From: JALYOC01 sp036675345
GTDB lineage: Bacteria; Myxococcota; Myxococcia; Myxococcales; Myxococcaceae
NCBI GenBank assembly: GCA_036675345.1
Contig: JAKFFE010000019.1
Coordinates: forward strand, 62,001 to 126,000
Direction: 5' to 3'
DNA: 64,000 nt
Positions 1 through 8,361 of this stretch are shown here, in pieces. Both the position numbers and the translations under genes were made by a program. Position 1 is the first letter of the stretch. Every line of letters starts with the position of its first letter. Below the pieces are notes generated by a model. The model was given only the letters and a program-made list of their open reading frames with translations. It made no database searches and was not told the DNA's origin.

Positions 1-681
1 CACGAGGCCCGCCCCACCCTGCTCTCGATGCTGCTGGACGCCAAGGATCCCCAGGGCCAGGGGCTGACCGATCCGCAGCTGCGCAACGAGGTGATCACCC
101 TCTTCCTGGCCGGCCATGAGACCACCGCCCTGCTGCTGACCTGGGGCTTCACCCTGCTGGGTCGCCACCCGGAGGTGGTGGAGAAGATGCGGCAGGAGGT
201 GGAGACCGTGCTGCAGGGGCGGATTCCCACCACCGAGGACATCCCCAAGCTGACCTACCTGCGCCAGGTGGTGGATGAGATCCTGCGCCTGCGCTCGCCC
301 ACCTGGGCGGTGGCCCGGGACACGGTGGCGGACGATGTGCTGTGCGGCTTCAAGATCCGCGCGGGAGACGTGGTGCTGCCCGTCTCCTACCTGGCCCACC
401 GCCACCCGAAGTTCTGGACCGACCCGGACCGGTTCGATCCAGACCGCTTTGCCCCCGCGCAGTCCCAGGGGCGCAACCAGTGGGCCTACTTCCCCTTCAG
501 CCTCGGCCCCCGGATGTGCATCGGCAACGTGTTCTCCCTGGTGGAGTCACAGATCGTCCTGGCGATGCTGCTGCAACGGGCGGACTTCGAGCTGATCCCC
601 GGGCCGGAGGCCCAGCCGGACGCGCAGATCACGCTTCGGCCCACCGAAGAGGTCAACGTGCGGTTCCGCTGGAGGAAGTAG
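1..681 (+). CDS. Cytochrome P450, 5'-truncated by window edge
   Basis: Carboxy-terminal 226 residues of a heme-thiolate monooxygenase; the frame is open from base 1, so the start lies outside the window. Visible landmarks are the I-helix oxygen-activation motif AGHETT (visible residues 37-42), the K-helix ExxR motif (EILR), the PERF-like region (DPDRFDPDRF), and the heme loop FSLGPRMCIGN, with the cysteine that ligates iron at visible residue 173. This is a complete catalytic half with no lesion. P450s insert oxygen into organic substrates using electrons from a ferredoxin or reductase; neither the redox partner nor a biosynthetic cluster is visible here, so the substrate is unknown. The next gene starts about 86 bases downstream on the same strand. 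The family call is secure; the subfamily is not assigned. Confidence 0.95.
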   Translation, partial: HEARPTLLSMLLDAKDPQGQGLTDPQLRNEVITLFLAGHETTALLLTWGFTLLGRHPEVVEKMRQEVETVLQGRIPTTEDIPKLTYLRQVVDEILRLRSPTWAVARDTVADDVLCGFKIRAGDVVLPVSYLAHRHPKFWTDPDRFDPDRFAPAQSQGRNQWAYFPFSLGPRMCIGNVFSLVESQIVLAMLLQRADFELIPGPEAQPDAQITLRPTEEVNVRFRWRK

Positions 682-767
682 CCCTGCGCCGCCTCGCCTC
701 CCGTGCACGAACCGACACTGCTCGCAGATCACCTGGCGCCTGCCGGCTCCCGCCTTACCGTTCCGTC

Positions 768-1766
768 GTGAACTGGCTCCCCCTTCCGATGATCGGTCTG
801 CTCGCGCTGACCGGCTGTGCCTCGACCCCGGCCCGTCCGCCCGCGGAGGGGACCCTGCTCACCTTCGAAGGCGCCTGTGATGCCTCCGGCGCGGTGGTCC
901 TGCAGGACTGGCTGTTCGCAGTCGGCGACGACGAGGACAACTTCCTGAGGATCTACGACGGCCGGGTGGGCGGACCGCCGGTGGCAAAGGTGGACCTCTC
1001 CCCTCAGCTGGGGCTGGTGGGGAAGAAGCGCCCGCCGGAGCTGGACATCGAGGCGGCCACCGGCGTGGGCGAGGTGGCGCTGTGGCTGACCTCCCATGGT
1101 CGAAACAGCTCGGGGAAGCCGGCCCCGGCGCGGCTTCGGCTGTTCGCCACCACCCGGCCCTCCGACGCCAGCGGGCTGGAGCTGGTCGGCCAACCGTACG
1201 CGACCCTGCTGGAGGATCTGCTCGCCCATCCCCCCCTGGGCCGGCTGGGACTGGACACCGCGTCCGGGCTGGCTCCCAAGGAGCCGGGGGGCCTGAACAT
1301 CGAGGCGATGACCGAGGCATTGGAGGGCAGCTCGGTGTGGATCGGGTTTCGCAATCCGGTGCCGGAAGGAAGGGCGCTGGTGGTCTCCCTGCTCAACCCC
1401 CTGGAGGTGATGCAGGGCGCCAAGGCGCAGCTGGGAGAACACCGGCTGCTGGAGCTGGGCGGCCTGGGGATGAGGTCCCTCTCCACCTGGAGGGGCCAGT
1501 ACCTGATCGTGGCCGGACCCAGCGCGGGAGGCGGCCGCTCCCAGCTGTTCGTCTGGGATGGAGGGCCCACCGCCCGTGCCCTGACCACGGTGCCGCTGGA
1601 CGGACTGAACCCCGAGGCCTTCGTCACCCCCGACACCCAGGACGCGTTCCTGCTGCTCAGCGACGACGGGGAGCGGGAGATTGAGGGTGTGGCCTGCAAG
1701 CGTCTCCAGGATCCCAGTCGGAAGCGGTTCCGCGCGCTGAGGGTTCCGGAGACCGCCTTGAAGTGA
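768..1766 (+). CDS. DUF3616 family lipoprotein
   Basis: Protein of about 332 residues matching the DUF3616 family as I know it: an N-terminal FEGACDASG segment, then beta-propeller-like repeats including FAVGDDEDNFLRIYD, LDIEAATGV and LNIEAMTEA. DUF3616 proteins have no established function. GTG at 768 is chosen because it precedes a short hydrophobic stretch ending in a lipobox (LTGC, Cys about residue 17), giving a lipoprotein. The leader lacks a positive charge and there is no clear Shine-Dalgarno, so ATG at 789 is an alternative start. The frame is open far upstream through the P450 gene, but that part is antisense-like noise. Stop is 16 bases before the next start. Confidence 0.8.
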   Translation: MNWLPLPMIGLLALTGCASTPARPPAEGTLLTFEGACDASGAVVLQDWLFAVGDDEDNFLRIYDGRVGGPPVAKVDLSPQLGLVGKKRPPELDIEAATGVGEVALWLTSHGRNSSGKPAPARLRLFATTRPSDASGLELVGQPYATLLEDLLAHPPLGRLGLDTASGLAPKEPGGLNIEAMTEALEGSSVWIGFRNPVPEGRALVVSLLNPLEVMQGAKAQLGEHRLLELGGLGMRSLSTWRGQYLIVAGPSAGGGRSQLFVWDGGPTARALTTVPLDGLNPEAFVTPDTQDAFLLLSDDGEREIEGVACKRLQDPSRKRFRALRVPETALK

Positions 1767-1782
1767 GCTAGAGATCACCCCC

Positions 1783-2535
1783 ATGAAGGGTCAACCCAAC
1801 GTCGCCACGCCTCAGGAGTACCTCGCGAAGCTCACCGAGCCGCGTCGGACCGAGATCGCGCAACTGGACGCGCTGATCCGCAAGACCGCGCCGCAGCTGG
1901 CCCCGGGGATCCACAGCGGGATGCTCTCGTACGGGCCCTACCACTACAAGTACGCCAGCGGCCGCGAAGGAGACTGGTTCCGGATCGGGCTGGCCAGCAA
2001 CGCCAACTACATCTCGCTGTACGCGATGGCCGCCGACGCCAACGGTTACGTCGCCGAGCGCTATCGCTCCCGCCTCCCCAAGGCGAGCATCGGGAAGTCC
2101 TGCGTGCGCTTCAAGCGGGTCGCGGATCTGGACCTGGAGGCCCTGGCGGAGCTGATCCGGGTGAGCGCCAGCACCGGCTTCACCGAGGTGCTGGCGGACT
2201 CCGGGGAGTCGGCCGCCAAGAAGGGCCCGGCGGCGAAGGCCGTTCGCGGCACCGCGAAGAAGAGCGCGGTGGCGAAGGCAGCTCGCGGCACCGCGAAGAA
2301 GAGCGCGGCGGCGAAGGCAGTTCGCGGCACCGCGAAGAAGAGCGCGGCGGCGAAGGCAGTTCGTGGCACCGCGAAGAAGAGCGCGGCGGCGAAGGGCGTT
2401 CGCGCGGCCGCGAATAAGAGCGCGGCGGCGAAGGGCGATCGCGCGGCCGCGAAGAAGGGCCCGGCGGCGAAGGGCATTCGCGCGGCCACGAAGAAGAGGC
2501 CGACGGCAAAGAACGCTCGCGGCACCGCGAAGTAG
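1783..2535 (+). CDS. DUF1801 domain protein with Ala/Lys-rich repeat tail (prematurely stopped)
   Basis: Residues 1-130 resemble the DUF1801 (YdhG-like) fold, with PQEYLAKL near the start and a conserved HSGMLSYGPYHYKYASG block. The function of that family is not established. From residue 150 the protein is eight tandem 13-residue units (consensus AAKAVRGTAKKSA, 39 bp each), a basic, disordered, histone H1-like tail that could bind nucleic acid (inference). The TAG stop falls inside unit 8, exactly where other units have AAG, and repeat units continue for about 350 bases beyond it. The present protein is thus probably a nonsense-truncated form of a longer one (an open frame in the same phase runs on to 3024). 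No good Shine-Dalgarno; ATG chosen as the first start after the previous gene. Confidence 0.75.
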   Translation: MKGQPNVATPQEYLAKLTEPRRTEIAQLDALIRKTAPQLAPGIHSGMLSYGPYHYKYASGREGDWFRIGLASNANYISLYAMAADANGYVAERYRSRLPKASIGKSCVRFKRVADLDLEALAELIRVSASTGFTEVLADSGESAAKKGPAAKAVRGTAKKSAVAKAARGTAKKSAAAKAVRGTAKKSAAAKAVRGTAKKSAAAKGVRAAANKSAAAKGDRAAAKKGPAAKGIRAATKKRPTAKNARGTAK

Positions 2536-2889
2536 GGCCCGGCGGCGAAGGGTGTTCGCGCGGCCGCGAAGAAGAGGCCGACGGCAGAGAACGCTCGCGG
2601 CACCGCGAAATACGGCTCGGCGGCGAAGGGCGAAGAACGCTCGCGGCACCGCGACGTGGAGCTCGGCGACAGAAAACGTTCGCGACGCCGCCAAACAGGG
2701 CCAGCCGACGAAGAACGCTCGCGAGCCCGCCAACAGGACCTGCCGACGAAGAGCGCTCGCGGCACCGCCAGCCAGGGCCAGCCGACGAAGATCGCTCGCG
2801 ACACCGCCAGCAGGTCCGCTGGCGAGGAACGCGCGCGACACCCGGAAGCGGAGCCCGTGGCGAAGGAGCATCGCGGAACGGAGACCCGC
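2230..2889 (+). repeat. About 17 tandem 39-bp repeats spanning the DUF1801 stop codon
   Basis: Units begin at 2230, 2269, 2308, 2347, 2386, 2425, 2464 and 2503 inside the gene and continue at 2542, 2581 and 2620, then as more diverged 38-39 bp units (each with a core like GACGAAG-N6-CTCGC) to about 2889. Unit 8 carries the TAG stop (2533). At 2622-2635 the heptamer GGCGAAG is duplicated in tandem, shifting the repeat phase by +1, and a 38-bp unit near 2740 shifts it back. The outer units therefore look like coding repeats that have decayed after loss of translation. Confidence 0.8.
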
Positions 2890-3024
2890 GGGCTCACCCC
2901 GGGGCGGACCTCTCGCACAGGACACGTCGGTCCGGCATCGGCCCCCTCTCTCTTTGGCGAAGGGCCCGAACGGGAGCGAACAGCCTCACCCAGGCGCCTG
3001 ACCGTCGCGGCCCCTCTCAGGTAG

Positions 3025-3175
3025 GCGCAACGCCTACCCTTTCTCAACCTGCCGGGATAACAGCGTTGTTGCTCCGGGCGGCCCCTCCCTCGGGTTTTCC
3101 CCCACCAGGCAACCGCGCGAGTTCAGCGAACACGTCGTGGACTGTAGGACAATCGTTTGAGAACCTCGGGGGAGC
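3025..3175. other. Leader region before the RIO kinase
   Basis: Non-coding stretch between the decayed repeat array and the RIO kinase start. It is less GC-rich than the surroundings and is the likely promoter region, but no convincing -35/-10 pair was found. A GGGGGAG tract lies immediately before the kinase start. Confidence 0.35.
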
Positions 3176-5569
3176 ATGGTGGATCCCCTCGCCCCGCTGA
3201 TTGCGGACGGCGTCATCGAAGCAGTCATTTCGCGGCTCAAGAGCGGCAAGGAGGCCGACATCTACCTCGTGGAGCACGGGGGAGAGGTCGTTGCCGCCAA
3301 GGTCTACAAAGAGCGCGACCAGCGGAACTTCAAAAACAACGCCCTGTACAAGGAGGGCCGGCAAGTCCGGAACTCGCGTACCCAGCGGGCGATGGCCAAG
3401 GGCAGCAAGTTTGGCCAGGCCGCGTCGGAAGACGCGTGGAAGGCGACCGAGACCGAGGCGCTGCACAAGCTGCACGCCGCCGGCTGCCGCGTTCCCCAGC
3501 CGGTGATGTTCTACGAAGGCGTGCTGCTGATGGAGTTGGTGATCGATCCGGACGGCATGCCTGCGCCCCGGTTGATCGACGCCCATCTCCCGATCGAGCT
3601 GGCGGCCCCGTACTACCTGGATCTGAGGCAGCAGGTCGTGAAGATGCTGACCTGCGACATGATCCACGGCGATCTTTCGCCCTACAACGTGATGGTCGCC
3701 TGGAACGGTCCGACCATCATCGACTTCCCGCAGGTGGTGGGCGCCTCCCACAACACCCAGGCCTCGTTCTTCTTCGAGCGGGACCTGGGAACGCTGCACC
3801 GCTTCTTCGCCGCCATCGATCCGTCGCTGAACGCCAACGCGGGCGACGCGCGGGAGATCTGGCACGTCTACGAGCGCGGTGAGCTCACCGACGACTTCGT
3901 ACCCACCGGTCGCTTCAAGGATGTCCCTCTGCGCAAGGAAGGTGCGCGCAAGGGACGCGGCGGCACCGGCCTGCGCGCCGAACGAGGCGCCCGGCACAAG
4001 GTCGAGGTCGCCATCGTCCCGGCCCCCGCAGCCAAGGAGCCGCGTCAGCCCAGGGGCGGACCTGCGCAGGCCCCGAACGAGGTCTCCGCGCAGCCACGAG
4101 ATGGTGGCCGGCAGCGGGACGGCAATCCGAGCGGGCGCCGGCCAGAGAGCCAGGACAAGCAGGCCGCTCAGCAGAGCGGTCACCCTCGAGACACGTCGCA
4201 GAACGCCGGGCCTCGCGATGGAAACCATCACCCGTCGCACCGAGAGGGCAGCCAGCGCGACGGCCATCAGGCTCGTGACGGAAGCCGGACTGACGGCCAT
4301 CAGGCCCGTGACGGAAATCGAAACGACGGCAGGCAGCCACGCGACGGGAACCAGACCGTCGGTCAGCCGTCTCGTGACGGAAATCGGAACGACGGCCATC
4401 AGGCCCGTGACGGAAATCGGAACGACGGTCGGCAGCCTCGCGACGGGAACCGGAACGACGGCCAGCAGGCCCACGACGGAAATCGAAACGACGGTCGGCA
4501 GCCGCGCGACGGAAACCGGAACGACGGTCGGCAGCCGCTCGACGGAAACCGGAACGACGGTCGGCAGCCGCTCGACGGAAACCGGAACGACGGTCGGCAG
4601 CTGCTCGACGGGAACCGGAACCTCGGTCAGCAGGCCCGCGAGGGAAACCGGAACGATGGCCGCCAGCCTCGCGACGGAAACCGGAACGACGGCCAGCTGC
4701 CCCGTGATGGAAACCGGAACGACGGCCAGCAGGCCCGCGACGGAAACCGGAACGATGGCCGCCAGCCTCGCGACGGAAACCGGAACGACGGCCAGCAGGC
4801 CCGCGACGGAAACCGGAACCTCGGTCAGCAGGCCCGCGAGGGAAACCGGAACGATGGCCGCCAGCCTCGCGACGGAAACCGGAACGACGGCCAGCAGCCC
4901 CATGACGGAAACCGGAACGACGGCCAGCAGGCCCGTGACGGAAACCGGAACGACGGCCGTCAGCCTCGCGACGGAAACCGGAACGACGGCCAGCAGGCCC
5001 GTGACGGAAACCGGAACGACGGCCAGCAGGCCCGTGACGGAAACCAGAATGGCGGTCGGCAGCCACCTGGCGGCGGCCGATCGCAGGACGGCGGTCGTCC
5101 TCGGCGAGACGGCAACCAGAACAACGGTCGGCAAGCTCGTGGAGGCGGCCGACAGCAACGCGAGCCAAGCCTGAGCGGCGCCCGTCCTCCTCGCGAGAGC
5201 ACCCCGTTCGACGACCGGCAGCGCCACAGCAAGCTGAACGCCGAGCGCCAATTCCCCGACGGCACCCCATTCGACGACGGGCAACCGACGGAAGATCGGC
5301 AGCCCCGCGACCGCAATCCGGACAACGGTCGCCCGCCCCGGAACGACGGGCCGAACGCGCGCCGCGACCAGCGAGGCGGCCGGACGGATCCTCTCGGCAG
5401 CGCCCCGGAGCGAACCCGCGGCCAGGAGCGTCGCGGCAACAGTGGGCCGCAGATCACCTACGTGGCGCGGCCCTCCGGCCCCGAGGTCAGCTACGCCTCG
5501 CGTCCTGCCGAACCGCGCCGGGAGGCCGCTCCCGCGGAGCACCCTCCGCGCTCAGGCTCGCGGAAGTAG
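3176..5569 (+). CDS. RIO-type protein kinase with 24-unit disordered repeat tail
   Basis: Residues 1-250 form a RIO-family kinase: nucleotide-binding SGKEADIYLV (23-32), ATP lysine in AAKVYK (K42), catalytic loop HGDLSPYNVM (H164, D166, N171) and metal-binding IDFPQ (D183) in place of DFG. RIO kinases act in ribosome assembly in archaea and eukaryotes; the bacterial members are poorly characterised. Residues 250-365 are basic and low-complexity, and residues 367-630 are 24 tandem 11-residue units (consensus RDGNRNDGQQA), followed by a further Arg/Gly/Gln-rich end. Typical bacterial RIO proteins are about 280 residues, so the tail triples the size. ATG at 3176 sits very close to GGGGGAG; GTG at 3179 is equally possible. 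The catalytic residues look intact. Confidence 0.9.
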   Translation: MVDPLAPLIADGVIEAVISRLKSGKEADIYLVEHGGEVVAAKVYKERDQRNFKNNALYKEGRQVRNSRTQRAMAKGSKFGQAASEDAWKATETEALHKLHAAGCRVPQPVMFYEGVLLMELVIDPDGMPAPRLIDAHLPIELAAPYYLDLRQQVVKMLTCDMIHGDLSPYNVMVAWNGPTIIDFPQVVGASHNTQASFFFERDLGTLHRFFAAIDPSLNANAGDAREIWHVYERGELTDDFVPTGRFKDVPLRKEGARKGRGGTGLRAERGARHKVEVAIVPAPAAKEPRQPRGGPAQAPNEVSAQPRDGGRQRDGNPSGRRPESQDKQAAQQSGHPRDTSQNAGPRDGNHHPSHREGSQRDGHQARDGSRTDGHQARDGNRNDGRQPRDGNQTVGQPSRDGNRNDGHQARDGNRNDGRQPRDGNRNDGQQAHDGNRNDGRQPRDGNRNDGRQPLDGNRNDGRQPLDGNRNDGRQLLDGNRNLGQQAREGNRNDGRQPRDGNRNDGQLPRDGNRNDGQQARDGNRNDGRQPRDGNRNDGQQARDGNRNLGQQAREGNRNDGRQPRDGNRNDGQQPHDGNRNDGQQARDGNRNDGRQPRDGNRNDGQQARDGNRNDGQQARDGNQNGGRQPPGGGRSQDGGRPRRDGNQNNGRQARGGGRQQREPSLSGARPPRESTPFDDRQRHSKLNAERQFPDGTPFDDGQPTEDRQPRDRNPDNGRPPRNDGPNARRDQRGGRTDPLGSAPERTRGQERRGNSGPQITYVARPSGPEVSYASRPAEPRREAAPAEHPPRSGSRK
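4274..5065 (+). repeat. 24 x 33-bp tandem coding repeat in the RIO kinase gene
   Basis: Exactly 792 bp, or 24 units of 33 bp, each encoding an 11-residue unit (RDGNRNDG followed by QQA, RQP, HQA or similar). The last three residues alternate between QQA and RQP types, and small blocks recur (for example the NLGQQA-REG pair appears twice), which suggests expansion by multi-unit duplication. Unit length is a multiple of three throughout, so the frame is conserved. The repeat lacks stops in other frames and on the complementary strand, which creates long spurious open frames there. Confidence 0.95.
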
Positions 5570-5578
5570 TTCCGGCGC

Positions 5579-5788
5579 GTGCGACTCGCGCTGCTGCAGG
5601 TGGTCCGGGTCCTCCGGGATATCCCGGCGGAGGGCCTGCTCTCCGGAATGATCGGAACGGTGGTCGAGGTCTTCGACTCCCCGCACCCCGCCTACGAGGT
5701 CGAGTTCATCGATCCCGCAGGCAGGACCTTGAAACAGGCGGCACTGGTCGAGGAAGACCTGGAAGTGCTCGGGGCCAACCCGCCCTGA
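5579..5788 (+). CDS. DUF4926 family small protein
   Basis: A 69-residue protein matching the small DUF4926 family: VVRVLRDIPAEGL, then SGMIGTVVEVFD and YEVEFIDPAGRT, ending with a LVEEDLEVL segment. The pattern resembles a compact SH3-like beta barrel. The family often lies beside toxin or DUF genes but has no known function, and no partner is seen here. Start is GTG; the gene begins 9 bases after the RIO kinase stop, so the two may be co-transcribed. It converges with the methyltransferase gene on the other strand. Confidence 0.75.
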   Translation: MRLALLQVVRVLRDIPAEGLLSGMIGTVVEVFDSPHPAYEVEFIDPAGRTLKQAALVEEDLEVLGANPP

Positions 5789-5800
5789 GTTCAGCGGGCC

Positions 5801-6634
5801 TCAGCCCAGCGGCGCCGGAACCAGCCCCAACTCGCGCACCAGCTTGGGCGCCACCTGGGTCTGCTGCAGCAGCTCGGTGAGCCGGGCCTTTGCCTCCCGG
5901 CTCTCCTTGTGGACCTTCCGACCCAGGATCAGCTCGTTCTTCAGCGAGTGCTCCCAGCCGGTCAGCTCGGTCACCGTCACCTGGTAGCCGTGGGCCTCCA
6001 GCACCAGCGCCCGGATCACATTGGTCAGATGGGAGCCGAACTCCCGCCGGTGCCAGTTGTGATCGAACAGCACCCCCATCGCCGCCGGGACCTTGGCCTT
6101 GGCGCCCTTGAGCTGCTGGGCCACCTCCGCCTGGCAGCAGGGCACCACCGCCACGTGGTCCGCGTTGTGCCGGATGGCGGCGATCAGCGCGTCGTCGGTG
6201 GCGGTGTCACAGGCGTGCAGCGCCACCATCAGATGGACCCGGTCCGGGTAGGCGGCCTTCTCCAGCGAGGCGGTCTCGAACTTCATCCGGGAGAAGCCCA
6301 GCTTGCCAGCGCGGAGCCTGGCCTTCTCGGTCAGCTCCGGGCGGCTCTCCACCGACCACAGCTGCCCCTTGTCCTGGCCCTTGAAGAACAGCTCGTAGAG
6401 GACGAAGCCCAGGTAGGCGTTGCCGCTGCCGGCGTCCACCACCTCCGGCTGCCCGAAGCGCGCGAACACGTCCTCCAGCGCCGGCTTGAGCAACCCCACC
6501 AGGTGGTTGACCTGCTTGAGCTTGCGCAGGGCATCCGCGTTGAGGTGCCCCTCCCGGGTCAAGAGATGCAGCTCCTGGAGGAGCGCCTTGGACTGATCGG
6601 GGAGCAGCTCCTTGCGGACCTGCTCGGACTTCAC
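5801..6634 (-). CDS. SAM-dependent methyltransferase (Methyltransf_32-like)
   Basis: A 277-residue class I methyltransferase. The SAM-binding motif I is VDAGSGNAYLGF (about residues 66-77), followed by an acidic strand end SVESRPEL and the ALHACDTATDDAL segment typical of the Methyltransf_32 group (related to TRM13 and METTL25-like proteins), with a PCCQAEV motif after it. The substrate is unknown; some relatives act on tRNA. The Nfu-type gene lies 20 bases upstream on the same strand, so the pair is probably one operon. No lesion seen. Confidence 0.8.
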   Translation of the reverse strand: MKSEQVRKELLPDQSKALLQELHLLTREGHLNADALRKLKQVNHLVGLLKPALEDVFARFGQPEVVDAGSGNAYLGFVLYELFFKGQDKGQLWSVESRPELTEKARLRAGKLGFSRMKFETASLEKAAYPDRVHLMVALHACDTATDDALIAAIRHNADHVAVVPCCQAEVAQQLKGAKAKVPAAMGVLFDHNWHRREFGSHLTNVIRALVLEAHGYQVTVTELTGWEHSLKNELILGRKVHKESREAKARLTELLQQTQVAPKLVRELGLVPAPLG

Positions 6635-6654
6635 GCTGCGACGGACGGGCTGGT

Positions 6655-7212
6655 TCAGACCGCGACCACTTCGACGACCTCGGGGATCAGCTCGCGGAGG
6701 CGAGACTCGATTCCCATCTTCAGGGTCATCGTGGAAGAGGGGCAGCCAGAGCAGGAGCCGCGCATGCTGAGGTACACCACTCCGTCCTCGAAGCGGTCCA
6801 GGGTGATGTCCCCGCCGTCCTGCATCACCGCCGGGCGGATCTCGTTGTCCAGGATCTCGCGGATCTTGTCGGAGATCGGGCCCACCCCGCCGCCCTGCTC
6901 GGAGGTGGTCAGCGCCGACTCGTGCACCACCGGCTCATTGGCGGTCAGGTGGGTGTCCAGCGCGGTCATCACCGAGTCGTTCAGCTCGTCCCACTCGCCC
7001 TCGTCGCCCTTGGTGACGGTGACGAAGTTGGAGCCCACCATCACCCCCACCACCCCGCTGATGTCCATCAGCTTGAGCGCCAGCGGGGACTTCTCCTTGG
7101 CCATCTCCTTGGTGGTGAAGTTGAACGCGCCCACCGGCAGCAGCTTGCGGTCCACCACGTACTTGAGGGTGGAAGGGTTCGGGGTCCACTCGAGCTGGAT
7201 GTTCACGGACAT
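6655..7212 (-). CDS. Nfu-type iron-sulfur cluster scaffold/carrier
   Basis: A 185-residue protein with an N-terminal Nfu_N domain (EWTPNPSTLKY, then a VGVMVGSNFVTVTK segment) and a C-terminal NifU-like domain carrying the cluster-binding CxxC as SCSGCPSS. Such proteins accept Fe-S clusters from the ISC or SUF machinery and pass them to apoproteins. ATG at 7212 (MSVNIQLEW) is preferred because the family begins just before EWTPNPST and an AGGAG lies about 12 bases upstream; the frame also extends to a TTG at 7260, which would add a non-conserved leader. Upstream neighbour of the methyltransferase. Confidence 0.9.
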   Translation of the reverse strand: MSVNIQLEWTPNPSTLKYVVDRKLLPVGAFNFTTKEMAKEKSPLALKLMDISGVVGVMVGSNFVTVTKGDEGEWDELNDSVMTALDTHLTANEPVVHESALTTSEQGGGVGPISDKIREILDNEIRPAVMQDGGDITLDRFEDGVVYLSMRGSCSGCPSSTMTLKMGIESRLRELIPEVVEVVAV

Positions 7213-7301
7213 GTCTTGGCGTTGCTCCTTGCGGCTCTCCTGTAAGCGGGCGCCCGACAATTTTCAACCCGTTGACCCCACTGCTGGGGAGCAGGCGGCC
7301 G

Positions 7302-8342
7302 CTAGAGCGAAAGCTCCAGCTCGAGATCCAGGTCCAACTTCAGCTCCGAGAGCGAGCTGGCCGACTCCATCTGGAACGCCTGGACCGGTTCTGCCTCCGG
7401 CAAGCTCTCCTTCTTCGTCTGCAGATACAGCTGGTTGGTGTCCCGGAGGTGGCCCACCAGCTGCCGGGCGACCAGGTCCACCAGGTGGTAGGCGAACCGG
7501 TTCCCCCGGGCAAAGAGGGCGTCAAAGTCGGCGTCCGCCAGCCGCAGCAGCTTGCAGGGGCCGGTGGCCACACAGCTGGCGGATCGGCCTCCCTGGTCGA
7601 TCGCCGCCACCAGGCCGAACATCGTCCCCGGTCCCAGGGTGGCCAGGGTCTTCCCGGCCCGTCCCACGTTCACCTCCCCGGCGAGGACGAAGTACGCCGC
7701 ATCGGCGTGCTCCCCTTCTCCGAAGATCGGCTGCACCCCGTCGGTCTCCACCAGGGTCAGCTTCTGGGCCAGGGCCAGCTTCACCACCTCCGGCATCTTC
7801 CGGAAGGGACCGAACTGGTCCACCAGCTCCGGGGACGGCAGCGGCCGGTACGGCACCGGCGGGGCGTCCAGGGTGAGGTGGGAGGAGGGCGCGATCCGGT
7901 CGGTGGTGGCGCGGATCTTCCGGCACAGGTCCACCGCCACCTTGCGCAGCATCTTGAACGCCGCCGGGGTGTAGGAGTCGCGCAGGACCTGGAAGTCCAC
8001 CGCGTCGATCTCATGGGCGGTCCCTCCGTGGGTGACCACCGCGGTGCCCGAGCGGCGGCCGTCATCCACCAGCGCCATCTCGCCCACGGTGTCCCCGGCC
8101 CGCGCGGTGGCCACGGTGATCGGCCGGTCCCCACCGGGTGGGGTGGCCAGCACGTTGACCTCGCAGCCCTCCCCCAGCACCCACATCGCCTTGCCCGGGT
8201 CGCCCTCCCCGAACAGCAGCTGCCCCTCCTCCAGGATCACCGGCCGCAGCAAGCGCAGCAGGTCCATCATCTCCGGCGGCTGCACGTACTCGAACAAAGG
8301 GATCGACTTGAGAAACCGCTCCAGCGCCGGATTCGACTCCAT
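7302..8342 (-). CDS. Tandem cyclic-nucleotide-binding-domain protein
   Basis: A 346-residue protein with two cNMP-binding beta-roll domains: residues about 10-135 (IPLFEYVQPPEMMDLL, then GDTVGEMALVDDGRRSGTA, which resembles the phosphate-binding cassette) and about 180-290 (GPFRKMPEVVKLAL, LGPGTMFGLVAAIDQGGRSAS). The second cassette lacks the usual GE-x-A/S residues, so it may not bind nucleotide. There is no DNA-binding domain. The C-terminus is an alternating hydrophobic/acidic stretch (SELKLDLDLELELSL). A sensor or scaffold role is inferred only. The gene is divergent from the next gene, with 19 bases between start codons. Confidence 0.85.
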   Translation of the reverse strand: MESNPALERFLKSIPLFEYVQPPEMMDLLRLLRPVILEEGQLLFGEGDPGKAMWVLGEGCEVNVLATPPGGDRPITVATARAGDTVGEMALVDDGRRSGTAVVTHGGTAHEIDAVDFQVLRDSYTPAAFKMLRKVAVDLCRKIRATTDRIAPSSHLTLDAPPVPYRPLPSPELVDQFGPFRKMPEVVKLALAQKLTLVETDGVQPIFGEGEHADAAYFVLAGEVNVGRAGKTLATLGPGTMFGLVAAIDQGGRSASCVATGPCKLLRLADADFDALFARGNRFAYHLVDLVARQLVGHLRDTNQLYLQTKKESLPEAEPVQAFQMESASSLSELKLDLDLELELSL

Positions 8343-8361
8343 GGGGGCATGATACGCCCCA

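Noticed and set aside
4274..5065. 33-bp repeats considered as a CRISPR array
   Set aside because: No unique spacers; every unit is coding with only synonymous and conservative differences, and no cas gene is present.
3044..5542. A long open frame on the minus strand through the RIO kinase gene
   Set aside because: It follows from the stop-free 33-bp repeat; composition is a Val/Pro-rich mirror of the plus-strand units and no domain is recognised.
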